Shown here: positions 50,025-59,539 of the stretch, one piece after another | Numbering within the stretch: the first letter of the stretch is position 1 | Layout: each line of letters begins with the position of its first letter | NCBI RefSeq assembly: GCF_008632955.1 | Contig: NZ_CP043959.1 | Span: 2,356,001-2,420,000 of the forward strand | Direction: 5' to 3' | Origin: Streptomyces tendae | Lineage (GTDB): Bacteria; Actinomycetota; Actinomycetes; Streptomycetales; Streptomycetaceae | Length of the DNA: 64,000 bases | Notes under the pieces: generated by a model | What the model was told of the DNA's origin: nothing | Seen by the model: the letters and a program-made list of their open reading frames with translations, nothing else | The model's database searches: none | Position numbers and translations under genes: made by a program

Positions 50025-53011
50025 GGCTGCACCGGCTCGACATCACCGCCTTCGGACCTTTCGGCACCACCCAGAGCGTCGACTTCGACGCCCTGTCCAC
50101 CGCCGGCCTGTTCCTGCTGCACGGCCCCACCGGCGCCGGCAAGACCTCCGTCCTGGACGCCGTCTGCTACGCCCTCTACGGCTCCGTCCCCGGCGCCCGC
50201 CAGGGCGGCCAGGGCATCACCCTGCGCAGCGATCACGCCGCACCCGGCACCCGCACCTCCGTCACCCTCGACCTCACCGTCGCCGGACGCCGCCTGGAGA
50301 TCACCCGGCAGCCGCCCTGGGAGCGCCCGAAGAAGCGCGGCACCGGCAGCACCGTCGACAAGGCCCAGACCTGGCTGCGGGAGCGCGACGCCGCCTCCGG
50401 GACCTGGAAGGACCTCAGCCGCTCGCACCAGGAGATCGGCGAGGAGATCACCCAGCTCCTCGGCATGAGCCGGGAGCAGTTCTGCCAGGTGGTGCTGCTG
50501 CCGCAGGGCGACTTCGCCCGCTTCCTGCGCGCCGATGCCGAGGCCCGCGGCAAGCTGCTCGGCCGCCTCTTCGACACGCACCGCTTCGCCGAGGTGGAGA
50601 AGCGCCTCGCCGAACGCCGCCGGGCCGCCGAGTCCCGGGTGCGCGACGGCGACGCCGACCTGCTCGCCGACGCCCACCGCATGCAGCAGGCCGCGGACGG
50701 CACCATGGAACTGCCCGAGCTGACCCCGGGCGAACCGGGCCTCGCCGAGGCCGTGCTGACCGCGGCCGCCGTCGCCCGCAGCACCGCCCGCGAACAGCTC
50801 ACCGCCGCCCACTGCCGGCTCGCCACCGCCGAATCCGTCCGCGCGGAGGCATCGCGCACCCTGGACGAGGAGCGCGAACGGCACCGGCTGCAACGCCGGT
50901 TCGCCGAGGCGCGGGAGCGCGCCGAGCGGCTGCGGGAGCGCTCCGGCGCCCACCGTGAGGCACAGGACCGCATGGAGCGGGCCCGCAAGGCCGAGACCGT
51001 CGCCCCCGCCCTGGACCTGCGGGACTCCGCCGACGCCGAGCACCGCCGGGCGGCCGACGCCGAGGTGCACGCCCGCGCCCTGCTCCCCGCGTTCCTCACG
51101 GACGCCGGCGTGGACGGGCTCGCGGCGGCGGCCCGCCGGGCCGCCGAGGAACTGGGCGGACTGGAGTCGGCCCGCCGCGCCGAACGGCGCCTCGCCGAAC
51201 TCCTCGACGAGCGCGCGGACCTGGACCGTCAGGAACGCGCCGACGAGGAGGCGCGGGAAGACACGGAGACCTGGCTCGCCGACTGGGAGGCCACCCGCAC
51301 CGCCCTCCAGGACCGCATCGCGTCCGCACAGCAGGCCGCGGCCCGGGCCGGGGAACTCGCCGGACAGCGCGACACCGCCCGACGCCGCCTGGAGGCGGCC
51401 CGGACCCGGGACCGGCTGACCCGGGACGCCGGCACGGCAGCCGAACAGGCCCGCGCCGCCCGGGAACAGGCACTGGCGGCCCGGCAGCACTGGCTCGACC
51501 TCAAGGAACAGCGGCTGAACGGCATCGCCGCGGAACTGGCCGCCGGCCTCTCCGACGGGGCCCCGTGCGCGGTCTGCGGCGCCACCGAACACCCCGCCCC
51601 GGCCCGCAGGGACGCCGGGCACGTCGACCGCGAGACCGAGGAACGCGCCCTCACCGCCTACCAGCGCGCCGAGGACCGGCGCACCGAGGCGGACCGGCGG
51701 CTCTCCGCCGTACGGGAGGAACTGGCCGCGGCGGGCGCCGGAGCCGGGGACACCCCGACCGAGCGACTCGCCCGCGAGCTCGACGAGTCGGAGGAGGAGT
51801 ACGCGCGGGCGAGGGACGCCGCCTCCACCCTGCACGCCGCCCAGGAACAGCTGCGTGCCGCGGAGCGTGAACACGAACTGCGCACGGCCGCCCAGCGCGA
51901 CGCGGAGGTCAGGGCCGCCGCCCGCGTCGGTCACCGGGAGCGCCTCGACCTCGAACGGGTCTCCCTGGAGACGGAGTTGACCCACGCCCGGGGGGACGCC
52001 CCGAGCGTGGCCGTGCGCGCCGGGCAGCTCGAACGCGACGTCGCCCTGCTCACCGACGCCACCGACGCGGCCCGGACCGCCGAGGCCGCCGCCCGGAGGC
52101 TCAAGGACGCCGACGCCCGCCTCGCGGACGCCGCCTTCCGCGCCGGCTTCGACACCCCGCAGGCCGCCGCGGACGCCCTCCTGGACGACGCCGCGCACCG
52201 CGATCTGCAACGGCGCCTGGACGCCTGGCAGGACGAGGAGGCCGCCGTCCGCGCCGTCCTCGCCGAACCGGAGACCGTGGCCGCCGCCCGGCAGCCCGCC
52301 GCCGATCTCACCGCCGCCCGGAGCGCCGCCGAGGACGCCGACCGTGCCGTCCGCGAGGCGGCCTCCGCCCGCGACGCCGCCGCCCGCCGCTGCGCCGAAC
52401 TGGACCGGCTCTCCGCCCGCGCCGCCGCCTCGGTGCGCCGGCTCGGCCCGCTGCGCGAGGAGTACGACCGGGTGGCTCGCATGGCCGCCCTCACCGCGGG
52501 CACCTCCGCGGAGAACGAACGACGGATGCGCCTGGAGTCGTACGTCCTCGCCGCGCGCCTGGAACAGGTCGCCGCCGCCGCGACCGCGCGACTGCTGCGC
52601 ATGTCGTCCGGCCGCTACACCCTCGTCCACTCCGACGACCGCGCCGGCCGCGGCCGCAGCGGCCTCGGACTGCACGTCGTCGACGCCTGGACCGGCCGGG
52701 AACGAGACACCGCGACCCTCTCGGGCGGGGAGACCTTCTTCGCCTCCCTGGCCCTCGCGCTCGGTCTCGCGGACGTGGTGACCGACGAGGCGGGCGGGGT
52801 CAGGCTGGACACGCTGTTCATCGACGAGGGCTTCGGCAGCCTCGACGACCAGACCCTCGACGAGGTGCTCGACGTCCTCGACTCCCTGCGCGAGCGCGAC
52901 CGCAGCGTGGGGATCGTCAGCCACGTCGCCGACCTGCGCCGCCGCGTACACGCCCAACTGGAGGTCGAGAAGGGGCGGTCCGGTTCGCGGCTGCGGCAGC
53001 GCGGGGCGTGA
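50021..53011 (+). CDS. sbcC: Exonuclease ATPase subunit SbcC (Rad50-like)
   Basis: A 996-residue SMC-like ATPase. Walker A is GPTGAGKTS (residues 35-43). Long coiled coils flank a zinc hook C-A-V-C (about 515-518). The ABC signature LSGGET (about 901) and Walker B LDTLFIDEGFGSLD (about 930) are near the end. Together with SbcD it resects or cleaves hairpins. GTG 50021 overlaps sbcD. Length is normal. Confidence 0.96.
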   Translation: MRLHRLDITAFGPFGTTQSVDFDALSTAGLFLLHGPTGAGKTSVLDAVCYALYGSVPGARQGGQGITLRSDHAAPGTRTSVTLDLTVAGRRLEITRQPPWERPKKRGTGSTVDKAQTWLRERDAASGTWKDLSRSHQEIGEEITQLLGMSREQFCQVVLLPQGDFARFLRADAEARGKLLGRLFDTHRFAEVEKRLAERRRAAESRVRDGDADLLADAHRMQQAADGTMELPELTPGEPGLAEAVLTAAAVARSTAREQLTAAHCRLATAESVRAEASRTLDEERERHRLQRRFAEARERAERLRERSGAHREAQDRMERARKAETVAPALDLRDSADAEHRRAADAEVHARALLPAFLTDAGVDGLAAAARRAAEELGGLESARRAERRLAELLDERADLDRQERADEEAREDTETWLADWEATRTALQDRIASAQQAAARAGELAGQRDTARRRLEAARTRDRLTRDAGTAAEQARAAREQALAARQHWLDLKEQRLNGIAAELAAGLSDGAPCAVCGATEHPAPARRDAGHVDRETEERALTAYQRAEDRRTEADRRLSAVREELAAAGAGAGDTPTERLARELDESEEEYARARDAASTLHAAQEQLRAAEREHELRTAAQRDAEVRAAARVGHRERLDLERVSLETELTHARGDAPSVAVRAGQLERDVALLTDATDAARTAEAAARRLKDADARLADAAFRAGFDTPQAAADALLDDAAHRDLQRRLDAWQDEEAAVRAVLAEPETVAAARQPAADLTAARSAAEDADRAVREAASARDAAARRCAELDRLSARAAASVRRLGPLREEYDRVARMAALTAGTSAENERRMRLESYVLAARLEQVAAAATARLLRMSSGRYTLVHSDDRAGRGRSGLGLHVVDAWTGRERDTATLSGGETFFASLALALGLADVVTDEAGGVRLDTLFIDEGFGSLDDQTLDEVLDVLDSLRERDRSVGIVSHVADLRRRVHAQLEVEKGRSGSRLRQRGA

Positions 53012-53021
53012 CGGGGCCGGG

Positions 53022-53468
53022 TCAGCGGCCCACGGGACGGCGCGGCAGCGGCGAGGAGTAGACCACGCTGGTGGTCACCGAACCGAGCGCGCCGATCCGC
53101 CCCGAGACCTCCTCCAGATGCCGCATGGACCGCGCGGCGACCTTCAGGACGAAGCAGTCGTCGCCCGTCACGTGATGAGCCTCCAGGATCTCGGGCGTGG
53201 CGGCGACGAGGTCGTGGAACGGCTTGTAGTTGCCGGTCGGGTAGCGCAGCCGCACGAACGCCAGGACCGGCAGTCCGAGCCGCTCGGGGTCCACCACCGC
53301 CGCGTAGCCCTGGATGACCCCGGCCTCCTCCAGTCGCCGCACCCGCTCGGTGACCGCGCTCGCGGACATCGACACGGCGCGGGCGAGCTCGGCGTAACTG
53401 GCCCTTCCGTCCCGCTGGAGGACGTCGAGGATGCGCCAGTCCGTGGCGTCCGGGGAATACGCGGTCAT
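53022..53468 (-). CDS. Lrp/AsnC family regulator
   Basis: A 148-residue regulator. The helix-turn-helix is residues 8-48 (DWRILDVLQRDGRASYAELARAVSMSASAVTERVRRLEEAGV). The RAM ligand domain follows, with AHHVTGDDCFVLKVAARSMRHLEEV. It is divergent from the rhodanese gene, which it probably regulates. The start ATG lies close to GTAGTT, a possible -10. Confidence 0.92.
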   Translation of the reverse strand: MTAYSPDATDWRILDVLQRDGRASYAELARAVSMSASAVTERVRRLEEAGVIQGYAAVVDPERLGLPVLAFVRLRYPTGNYKPFHDLVAATPEILEAHHVTGDDCFVLKVAARSMRHLEEVSGRIGALGSVTTSVVYSSPLPRRPVGR

Positions 53469-53562
53469 TCCCGAGAACTACCAGGGATCTCGTCGGCAGA
53501 TCAAGGGTGGGGCCGGGGATCGTCCCTTCAGGGCCGCACCGCGCGACCGTAGTTTCCCTCCC

Positions 53563-54036
53563 ATGACCACCACCGTGAATTCCGTCCTGCGCGACGCCCC
53601 CGCCTCTCCGGCCGCGGCCGCCGCCCACTTCCGCGCGCGTCTCGCCCTGCACACCGACGTCTCCGACGTGGCCGCAGCGCTGGAGGCCGGCGGCGACCCC
53701 GGCTTCGTCCTGGTGGACTCCCGTTCCGCCGAGGCGTGGGACCAGGGCCACGTGCCCGGTGCGGTGCACCTGCCCACCGCCCACATCCCCGAGCGGGCCG
53801 CCGCACTCCTGGACCCGTCCGTGCCGGTCGTGACGTACTGCTGGGGGCCCGGCTGCGACGGCGCCGCCCGCGCCGCGCTCGCCCTCGCCGAACTCGGGTA
53901 CCGGGTCAAGGAGATGCTCGGCGGCTTCGAGTACTGGGTGCGTGAGGGCTTCGCGTTCGAGACCGCGCGGGGCCGCGAGCGCCGCGCCCCCGATCCCTTG
54001 ACGGCACCCCTGACGGGCGACGCGTGCGGATGCTGA
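53563..54036 (+). CDS. Rhodanese domain protein
   Basis: A 157-residue sulfurtransferase-like protein. FVLVDSRSAEAWDQGHVPGAVHLP is the rhodanese strand; VVTYCWGPGCDGAARAALALAELGY holds the active-site Cys in the loop C-W-G-P-G-C, which has two Cys. The ending DACGC adds two more. TAGTTT (53550-53555) is seven bases before the ATG, so leaderless. Lrp control fits sulfur or amino acid metabolism. Confidence 0.92.
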   Translation: MTTTVNSVLRDAPASPAAAAAHFRARLALHTDVSDVAAALEAGGDPGFVLVDSRSAEAWDQGHVPGAVHLPTAHIPERAAALLDPSVPVVTYCWGPGCDGAARAALALAELGYRVKEMLGGFEYWVREGFAFETARGRERRAPDPLTAPLTGDACGC

Positions 54037-54081
54037 ACCCGCCCGTCCGGTAAGGCGGTCGAGCCGATAGGTTGTGCCGCC

Positions 54082-54594
54082 ATGGAGCGATACGCGGAGC
54101 CGGGCACGGTCGAGTGGGTGGAGTCGGGCGGCGGGCCGCTCGTCGCGGTGCCGGAGACGGTGCTGCCGTTCTGGACGGGAGCCGACGGCGAGGAGACGGA
54201 ATCGGACTACGACCGGGCCTGCGAGGTCGACGGACTCGTCGGGCTCCTCCCGGTCGGCGACGCCGCCGCCCTCGTCCTGGGCGACGAACCCGCCGCCACC
54301 GCCTTCCTCCCCGAGCACTCCGTCCTCGTCCGCTGGATCGCCGGACACGCGGAGGAGGACCTGCTGGCGAGCGTCCCCGCCGCGCTCGCGACCGCCCAGT
54401 GGCAACAGGAGACGCGGTGGAAGGTGCCCGGTCCCGTCGTGCTGTTCGACGCGGCCTGGCCCGGCACGCACGCCGCCGGCACCGACCACGCCCGTCTCGC
54501 CCTCGCCCCTGGCCCCTACTCCCTGCGCGCCGCACAGGTCAGCCCCGGTCCGGAGACCTGGCTGGTCCTGGTGGAGCTCCGGCCGCTGTCCTGA
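54082..54594 (+). CDS. Imm21-like family protein
   Basis: A 170-residue protein resembling immunity protein 21. VEWVESGGGPLVAVPETVLPFWTGADG, SDYDRACEVDGLVGLLPVGDAAALVLGDEPAATAFLP and the C-terminal WKVPGPVVLFDAAWPG are the family blocks. Such proteins guard against polymorphic toxins, but no toxin gene adjoins. TAGGTT eight bases before the ATG suggests near-leaderless start. May be orphan immunity or domesticated. Confidence 0.7.
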   Translation: MERYAEPGTVEWVESGGGPLVAVPETVLPFWTGADGEETESDYDRACEVDGLVGLLPVGDAAALVLGDEPAATAFLPEHSVLVRWIAGHAEEDLLASVPAALATAQWQQETRWKVPGPVVLFDAAWPGTHAAGTDHARLALAPGPYSLRAAQVSPGPETWLVLVELRPLS

Positions 54595-54651
54595 CCCGCG
54601 GGCGCCGTTGTTCGGGTGCCCTCGCCGGCGGCACGACCCATCATGGGGATC

Positions 54652-55497
54652 ATGCCGAAGCTTCCCCCGCCCCCGCCCGAGGATCTCCGCCGTGACCCGC
54701 TGCCGCTGCGGGGCCGCACCGCCCTGGTGACGGGTGCGAGCCGGCGCGGCGGCATCGGTCACGCCGTGGCCCGCCGGCTGGCCGCGTACGGCGCGAGCGT
54801 CTATCTGCACCATCATGTGCCCCACGACGCCGCCATGCCCTGGGGCGCCGACCGGATCGAGGACGTGACCGCCTCCGTGCGGCAGGCCCTCGGCGACCCC
54901 GGCGCGCGGGTGGTCGCCGGACCCGGCGACCTCGGCGACCCCGACGAACCGGCCGCCCTGCACGCCCGCGCCGTCGAGGCGCTCGGCGGACGCCTCGACG
55001 TCCTCGTCGCCAACCACGCCCTCAGCGGCTCCGACGGCGACCTCGACACCGTCGACGCCGCCATGCTCGACGCGCACTGGGCCGTCGACACCCGCTCCGT
55101 GCTGCTGCTCGTCCAGGCCCACGCCCGGCACCGGGCCACGCTGCCCCCGGGCACCCCCGGCGGACGCGTGACGATGATGACGTCCGGGCAGGACATCGCC
55201 GGCGGCATGCCCGGCGAGATCGCCTACGCCCTTCAGAAGGGCGCCCTGGCCTCCGTCACCCGGTCCCTGGCGACCACGCTGGCCGACCACGCGGTCACCG
55301 TGAACACCGTCAACCCCGGCCCCGTCGACACCGATTACCTCACCGGCGAGGTCTACGACGCGATCGCCGCACGCTTCCCCGCCGGGCACTGGGCCATGCC
55401 CGACGACCCGGCCCGCCTCATCGCGTGGCTGGCCACGGACGAGGCGGGCTGGATCACCGGCCAGGTCATCGACTCCGAGGGCGGCTTCCGGCGCTGA
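54652..55497 (+). CDS. Short-chain dehydrogenase/reductase
   Basis: A 281-residue SDR of the longer classical type. TGASRRGGIGHAV is an expanded cofactor loop (TGASxxxGIG). NHALSGSDG, MMTSGQDIAGGM with Ser, and YALQKGALASVTRSLA with Tyr and Lys are present; IAWLATDEAGWITGQVIDSEGGF closes. CATCAT seven bases before ATG 54652 supports this start; ATGs upstream at 54643 are less likely. Enoyl-reductase-like atypical SDR is possible. Confidence 0.88.
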   Translation: MPKLPPPPPEDLRRDPLPLRGRTALVTGASRRGGIGHAVARRLAAYGASVYLHHHVPHDAAMPWGADRIEDVTASVRQALGDPGARVVAGPGDLGDPDEPAALHARAVEALGGRLDVLVANHALSGSDGDLDTVDAAMLDAHWAVDTRSVLLLVQAHARHRATLPPGTPGGRVTMMTSGQDIAGGMPGEIAYALQKGALASVTRSLATTLADHAVTVNTVNPGPVDTDYLTGEVYDAIAARFPAGHWAMPDDPARLIAWLATDEAGWITGQVIDSEGGFRR

Positions 55498-55512
55498 ACC
55501 CCTGAACCGGCC

Positions 55513-57201
55513 CTACAGCGCCGCCAGTTCGTCCACCAGGTCGTCCAGGCCCAGCGATCCCTGGGACAGCGCGGCCATGTGCCAGGACTTGAGGTCGAAG
55601 GCGTCGCCGTGCCGCTCCCGGGCCTTCTCCCGGCCCAGCAGCCAGGCCCGCTCACCGAGCTTGTAGCCGATCGCCTGCCCCGGGATCGTCAGATAGCGGG
55701 TCAGCTCGCTCTCCACGAAGTCCGCCGGGCGGCTGCTGTGCGCGCCGAAGAACTCCTGCGCCAGCTCCGGTGTCCACCGCTCGCCCGGGTGGAACGGCGA
55801 GTCCGCGGGGATCTCCAGCTCCAGGTGCATGCCGATGTCGACGATGACCCGGGTCGCCCGCATCATCTGCGCGTCCAGGTACCCGAGCCGTTCCTCCGCG
55901 TCCGTCAGGAAGCCCAGCTCGTCCATCAGCCGCTCCGCGTACAGCGCCCAGCCCTCGCAGTTGGCGCTGACCATGCCGACGGTGGCCTGGTAGCGGGAGA
56001 GGGTCTCCGCCACGTGCACCCACTGCGCCAGCTGGAGGTGATGGCCGGGGACGCCCTCGTGGTACCAGGTGGACACCAGGTCGTACACCGGGAAACGGGT
56101 CAGCCCCATCGTGGGCAGCCAGGTGCAGCCCGGCCGGGAGAAGTCCTCCGACGGCTGCGTGTAGTACGGCGCCGCCGCGCTGCCCGCCGGGGCGATCCGT
56201 GACTCCACCTTCCGCACCCGTTCGGCGAGGTCGAAGTGCGTGCCGTCGAGCCGGTCGATCGCCTGGTCCATCAGGCCCTGCAGCCAGTCGCGGACCTCGT
56301 CCACGCCCTCGATGTGCCGGCCGTGCTCGTCGAGGTGGGCCAGCGCCACCCACGGGGTCCGGGCCCCCGGAAGGATCTTCTCGGCCTCCTTCCTCATCTC
56401 GCCCAGCAGCCGGTGGTACTCGGACCAGCCGTACGCGTACGCCTCGTCCAGGTCCAGGTCGGTGCCGTTGTAGTAGCGGGACCAGCGGGCGTAGCGCTCC
56501 CGCCCGACCGTGTTCGGCGCGCCCTCGATCGCCGGGGCGTACACGTCCCGCAGCCAGTCCCGCAGCTCCACCACGGCCGCGGTCGCCGCGCGGGCGCCCT
56601 CCTCGAGCTCCGCGCGTAGCGCGTCCGGGCCGGCGGCGGCGAAGTCCTCGAACCAGCCGCGGCCCCTGCCGGTGTCCGCCCACTCGCCGAGCTGCCCGAC
56701 GAACGTCCCGGTCGGGCGCGGCGCCGCGTACAGCTTGCGCTCCAGGCCCAGTTCCAGCGACTCCCGGTACCCGGCCAGCGAGGCCGGCACCGCGCGCAGC
56801 CGCTCCGCGATCGCCCGCCAGTCCTCCTCGGTCTCCGCCGGGGTCACCGTGAACACCTCACGCACCGAATGCGCGACCGTGCCCAGGTTGCCGACCGCGC
56901 GCAGGTGCTCGTCGGCCTCGTGCACGGCGAGTTCGGCGGTCAGCCGCTCCCGCAGCAGCCGGGCGCAGCGGCGCTCGGCGTCGCTGTCCGCGCCGGGCAG
57001 CCGCTCGGCCTCGTCGAGCCGCGCGAGGGTCGTCCTGAGCAGCCCGGCGACCGCCTCCTGACCGGCGGGCGAGAGATCGGGCAGCCGGGAGGAACTCTCC
57101 TTGACGCCGAGGTACGTCCCGGTGATCGGATCGAGGGCGATGAGTTCGTCGACGTAGGAGTCGGCGACCTGACGGGGGAGCGCGCTGTTGGTTGGTGACA
57201 T
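55513..57201 (-). CDS. DUF885 family metallopeptidase-like protein
   Basis: A 562-residue, largely alpha-helical protein. The zinc motif HEGVPGHHLQLAQ (HExxxGHH) and the following EGWALYAERLMDELGFL carry the ligands. AAPYYTQPSEDFSRPG and MMRATRVIVDIGMHLE are further family blocks. Probably a carboxypeptidase-like enzyme. The ATG 57201 is taken; the frame extends far upstream without support. Confidence 0.9.
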   Translation of the reverse strand: MSPTNSALPRQVADSYVDELIALDPITGTYLGVKESSSRLPDLSPAGQEAVAGLLRTTLARLDEAERLPGADSDAERRCARLLRERLTAELAVHEADEHLRAVGNLGTVAHSVREVFTVTPAETEEDWRAIAERLRAVPASLAGYRESLELGLERKLYAAPRPTGTFVGQLGEWADTGRGRGWFEDFAAAGPDALRAELEEGARAATAAVVELRDWLRDVYAPAIEGAPNTVGRERYARWSRYYNGTDLDLDEAYAYGWSEYHRLLGEMRKEAEKILPGARTPWVALAHLDEHGRHIEGVDEVRDWLQGLMDQAIDRLDGTHFDLAERVRKVESRIAPAGSAAAPYYTQPSEDFSRPGCTWLPTMGLTRFPVYDLVSTWYHEGVPGHHLQLAQWVHVAETLSRYQATVGMVSANCEGWALYAERLMDELGFLTDAEERLGYLDAQMMRATRVIVDIGMHLELEIPADSPFHPGERWTPELAQEFFGAHSSRPADFVESELTRYLTIPGQAIGYKLGERAWLLGREKARERHGDAFDLKSWHMAALSQGSLGLDDLVDELAAL

Positions 57202-57233
57202 GCGGACCATCCTGGTACGACGTCCGCCGCACG

Positions 57234-57725
57234 TCACCCGGATTGAGCCGAGGGCGAAGGCGGCAGCATCGGACCGCAGTCCCACCGCTGGAAGATCAGC
57301 CGGGTCTCCACCCGCGCCACCTCCCGCCGCGAGGTGAACTCGTCGAGGACCAGCCGCTGCAGATCCGTCATGTCGGCGACCGCGACATGCACCAGGTAGT
57401 CGTCCGGGCCGGTCAGGTGGAACACGGTCAGCGACTCGGGCAGCGCCCGGATCCGCTCCACGAACGGCCCCACCAACTCCCGCCGGTGCGGCCGCACCTG
57501 GACCGACAGCAGCGCCTGGAGACCTCGGCCGAGCTTCGCCGGGTCGAGTTCCAGCCGGTGCCCGAGGATCACGCCGGAGCGGCGCAGCCGGGTCACCCGG
57601 TCCAGGCAGGTCGACGGCGCGACCCCGACCTGCGCGGCGAGGTCCCGGTACGTCGTCCGGGCGTCGTTCTGCAACAGCCGCAGCAGATGGAGGTCCACCG
57701 GATCCAGTACGACAGATTCGGCCAC
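57234..57725 (-). CDS. Lrp/AsnC family regulator
   Basis: A 163-residue regulator. LDPVDLHLLRLLQNDARTTYRDLAAQVGVAPSTCLDRVTRLRRSGV is the helix-turn-helix; the RAM domain has FHLTGPDDYLVHVAVADMTDLQRLV. GTG 57725 has TACGTT six bases upstream, so leaderless. It is divergent from the PLP enzyme gene, which it likely controls, as with Bkd/MdeR. Confidence 0.92.
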   Translation of the reverse strand: MAESVVLDPVDLHLLRLLQNDARTTYRDLAAQVGVAPSTCLDRVTRLRRSGVILGHRLELDPAKLGRGLQALLSVQVRPHRRELVGPFVERIRALPESLTVFHLTGPDDYLVHVAVADMTDLQRLVLDEFTSRREVARVETRLIFQRWDCGPMLPPSPSAQSG

Positions 57726-57785
57726 GCGCCGAACGTAGCACGGGGCACCGCCGCGTAGAACCGTTCGGTGTTCACCCTGAGCGCC

Positions 57786-58973
57786 ATGGACAACGGCATG
57801 GACACGCGACGCACCACCAGAGCACTCGCCACCGAGGCCGTGCACGCCGGCCGGGACGACCTCGCCGGACTCGGACTGCACGCCCCGCCGATCGACCTGT
57901 CCACCACCTACCCGTCGTACGACAGCCGGGCCGAGGCCGCCCGCATCGACGCCTTCGCCGCGACCGGCGCCGAACCGGACGGCCCGCCCGTCTACGGACG
58001 GCTCGGCAACCCCACCGTCGCCCGCTTCGAGACCGCCCTCGCGCGACTGGAGGGGACGGAGGCTGCGGTCGCGTTCGCCAGCGGCATGGCCGCGCTCAGC
58101 GCCGTGCTGCTGGTCCGCGGCTCCATGGGCCTGCGGCACGTCGTCGCCGTACGCCCGCTGTACGGGTGCAGCGACCACCTGCTGACCGCCGGGCTGCTCG
58201 GCTCGGAGGTCACGTGGACCGACCCGGCCGGGGTCGCCGACGCGCTCCGTCCGGACACCGGTCTGGTGCTGGTGGAGACGCCCGCCAACCCCACGCTCGC
58301 CGAGATCGACCTGCGGGCCGTCGCCCACGCCTGCGGCTCCGTGCCGCTGCTCGTCGACAACACCTTCGCCACGCCGGTGCTGCAGCGTCCGGCCGAGCAC
58401 GGGGCGCGGCTGGTGCTGCACAGCGCCACCAAGTACCTCGGCGGGCACGGTGACGTCCTGGCGGGCGTGGTGGCCTGCGACGAGGAGTTCGCCGGGCGGC
58501 TGCGGCAGGTACGGTTCGCCACCGGCGGGGTGCTGCACCCGCTGGCCGGCTACCTGCTGCTGCGGGGCCTGTCCACCCTCCCGGTCCGGGTACGGGCCGC
58601 GTCGGCGAACGCCGCCGAGCTCGCCGCCCGCCTCGCCGCGGACCCGCGGGTGGCCCGGGTCCACTACCCGAGCATCGGCGGGGCGATGGTCTCCTTCGAG
58701 GTGCACGGCGACCCTCACGAGGTGATCGCGGGCGTCCGGCTGGTCACCCCGGCGGTGAGCCTCGGCAGCGTGGACTCGCTCATCCAGCACCCGGCGTCCA
58801 TCAGCCACCGCATCGTCGACGCCGACGACCGCAGGGACGCCGGCGTCTCCGACCGACTGCTGCGCCTCTCGGTCGGCCTGGAGGACGTCGAGGACCTCTG
58901 GACCGACCTCGACGGCGCACTCGGCGCGACGCCCGCCCGTCCTGCCCGGCACGAGGCCATGGCCCAGGGCTGA
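57786..58973 (+). CDS. Cys/Met metabolism PLP-dependent enzyme (gamma-lyase/synthase type)
   Basis: A 395-residue fold-type I enzyme. TRALATEAVHAGR starts the family; PVYGRLGNPTVARFETALARLEGTEAAVAFASGMAAL binds PLP phosphate. LVETPANPTL, DNTFATPVLQRP and SATKYLGGHGDVLAG (Schiff-base Lys) follow. The C-terminus HPASISHRIV is the substrate loop. Could be methionine gamma-lyase, cystathionine gamma-lyase or synthase. The divergent Lrp regulator suggests amino acid catabolism. Confidence 0.92.
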   Translation: MDNGMDTRRTTRALATEAVHAGRDDLAGLGLHAPPIDLSTTYPSYDSRAEAARIDAFAATGAEPDGPPVYGRLGNPTVARFETALARLEGTEAAVAFASGMAALSAVLLVRGSMGLRHVVAVRPLYGCSDHLLTAGLLGSEVTWTDPAGVADALRPDTGLVLVETPANPTLAEIDLRAVAHACGSVPLLVDNTFATPVLQRPAEHGARLVLHSATKYLGGHGDVLAGVVACDEEFAGRLRQVRFATGGVLHPLAGYLLLRGLSTLPVRVRAASANAAELAARLAADPRVARVHYPSIGGAMVSFEVHGDPHEVIAGVRLVTPAVSLGSVDSLIQHPASISHRIVDADDRRDAGVSDRLLRLSVGLEDVEDLWTDLDGALGATPARPARHEAMAQG

Positions 58974-59482
58974 GGGCCCCGCTGCCACGGAGGCCGGCGG
59001 GACCGACCGGGAGCCCGGTCGGGCACCCGGCCCCGTCGATGGGACGCCGACCCAGGCATGGTCGCCTGTTGGTGCCGAGGCTCGGGGGCCCGCACCGCGG
59101 TGCGCGCGTCTCTCGCCGAACGTGCCGGGCGTCGCACGCGTGCGGCGTGGCCGGGCCGCCGGCCCGCTGCGCAGGGGATCCGGCACGAGGGGCCTGAGTC
59201 GGCGTGCGACGCACCGGCCGCAGGTCGAAATCCCACTCGCCCGCAGGTGTCGGTCCAGGACCGACGTCCGCGCACGCGCTGCGTGGACAAGGGGCGACGG
59301 CTCAGGCCGGGTGCCTCGGACGCGCGGGGCTCGGAGCCGGCCGGGGTCGGCCCCGGCCAGGAGTGACGGCCTGCGGGTGCGGTGTGGGCTGCCGCCCTCC
59401 GCCTGCTTGCGGACGGCCCCCGGGGTCCGCGTTCACGCGCGGGGGAGCGCCGACCGGGCCCATGGCCCGGATGAACGGGGGA
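58974..59482. other. About 510 bases with no supportable gene
   Basis: Several open frames cross the region, none with a recognisable product or ribosome site. Small GC-rich inverted repeats are present near the start (ACCGGG/CCCGGT-type around 59000-59025). The composition is like the 9887-10485 gap. A stretch near 59221 resembles a tRNA T-arm but no acceptor or anticodon arms fit. Confidence 0.4.
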
Positions 59483-59512
59483 CGGCCCGGCACACCGCGG
59501 TGTGCCGGGCCG
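59483..59512. terminator. 30-base perfect palindrome (terminator)
   Basis: The 30 bases from 59483 to 59512 are a perfect palindrome (15-bp arms, no loop spacing), followed on the plus strand by TTTCTCGTT. It lies 28 bases past the end of the convergent GNAT gene and far from the PLP gene, so it probably ends both transcripts. Confidence 0.8.
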
Positions 59513-59539
59513 TTTCTCGTTGCGGGGGCGGGGGGCCGG

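Noticed and set aside
49865..52957. Very long open frame on the minus strand opposite sbcC
   Set aside because: It mirrors sbcC codon structure, as expected in high-GC DNA where stop codons are rare. It has no ribosome site and no family match, whereas sbcC has all its motifs.
59215..59260. tRNA-like T-arm (GGTCGAAATCCC)
   Set aside because: No acceptor stem, D-arm or anticodon arm can be folded around it.
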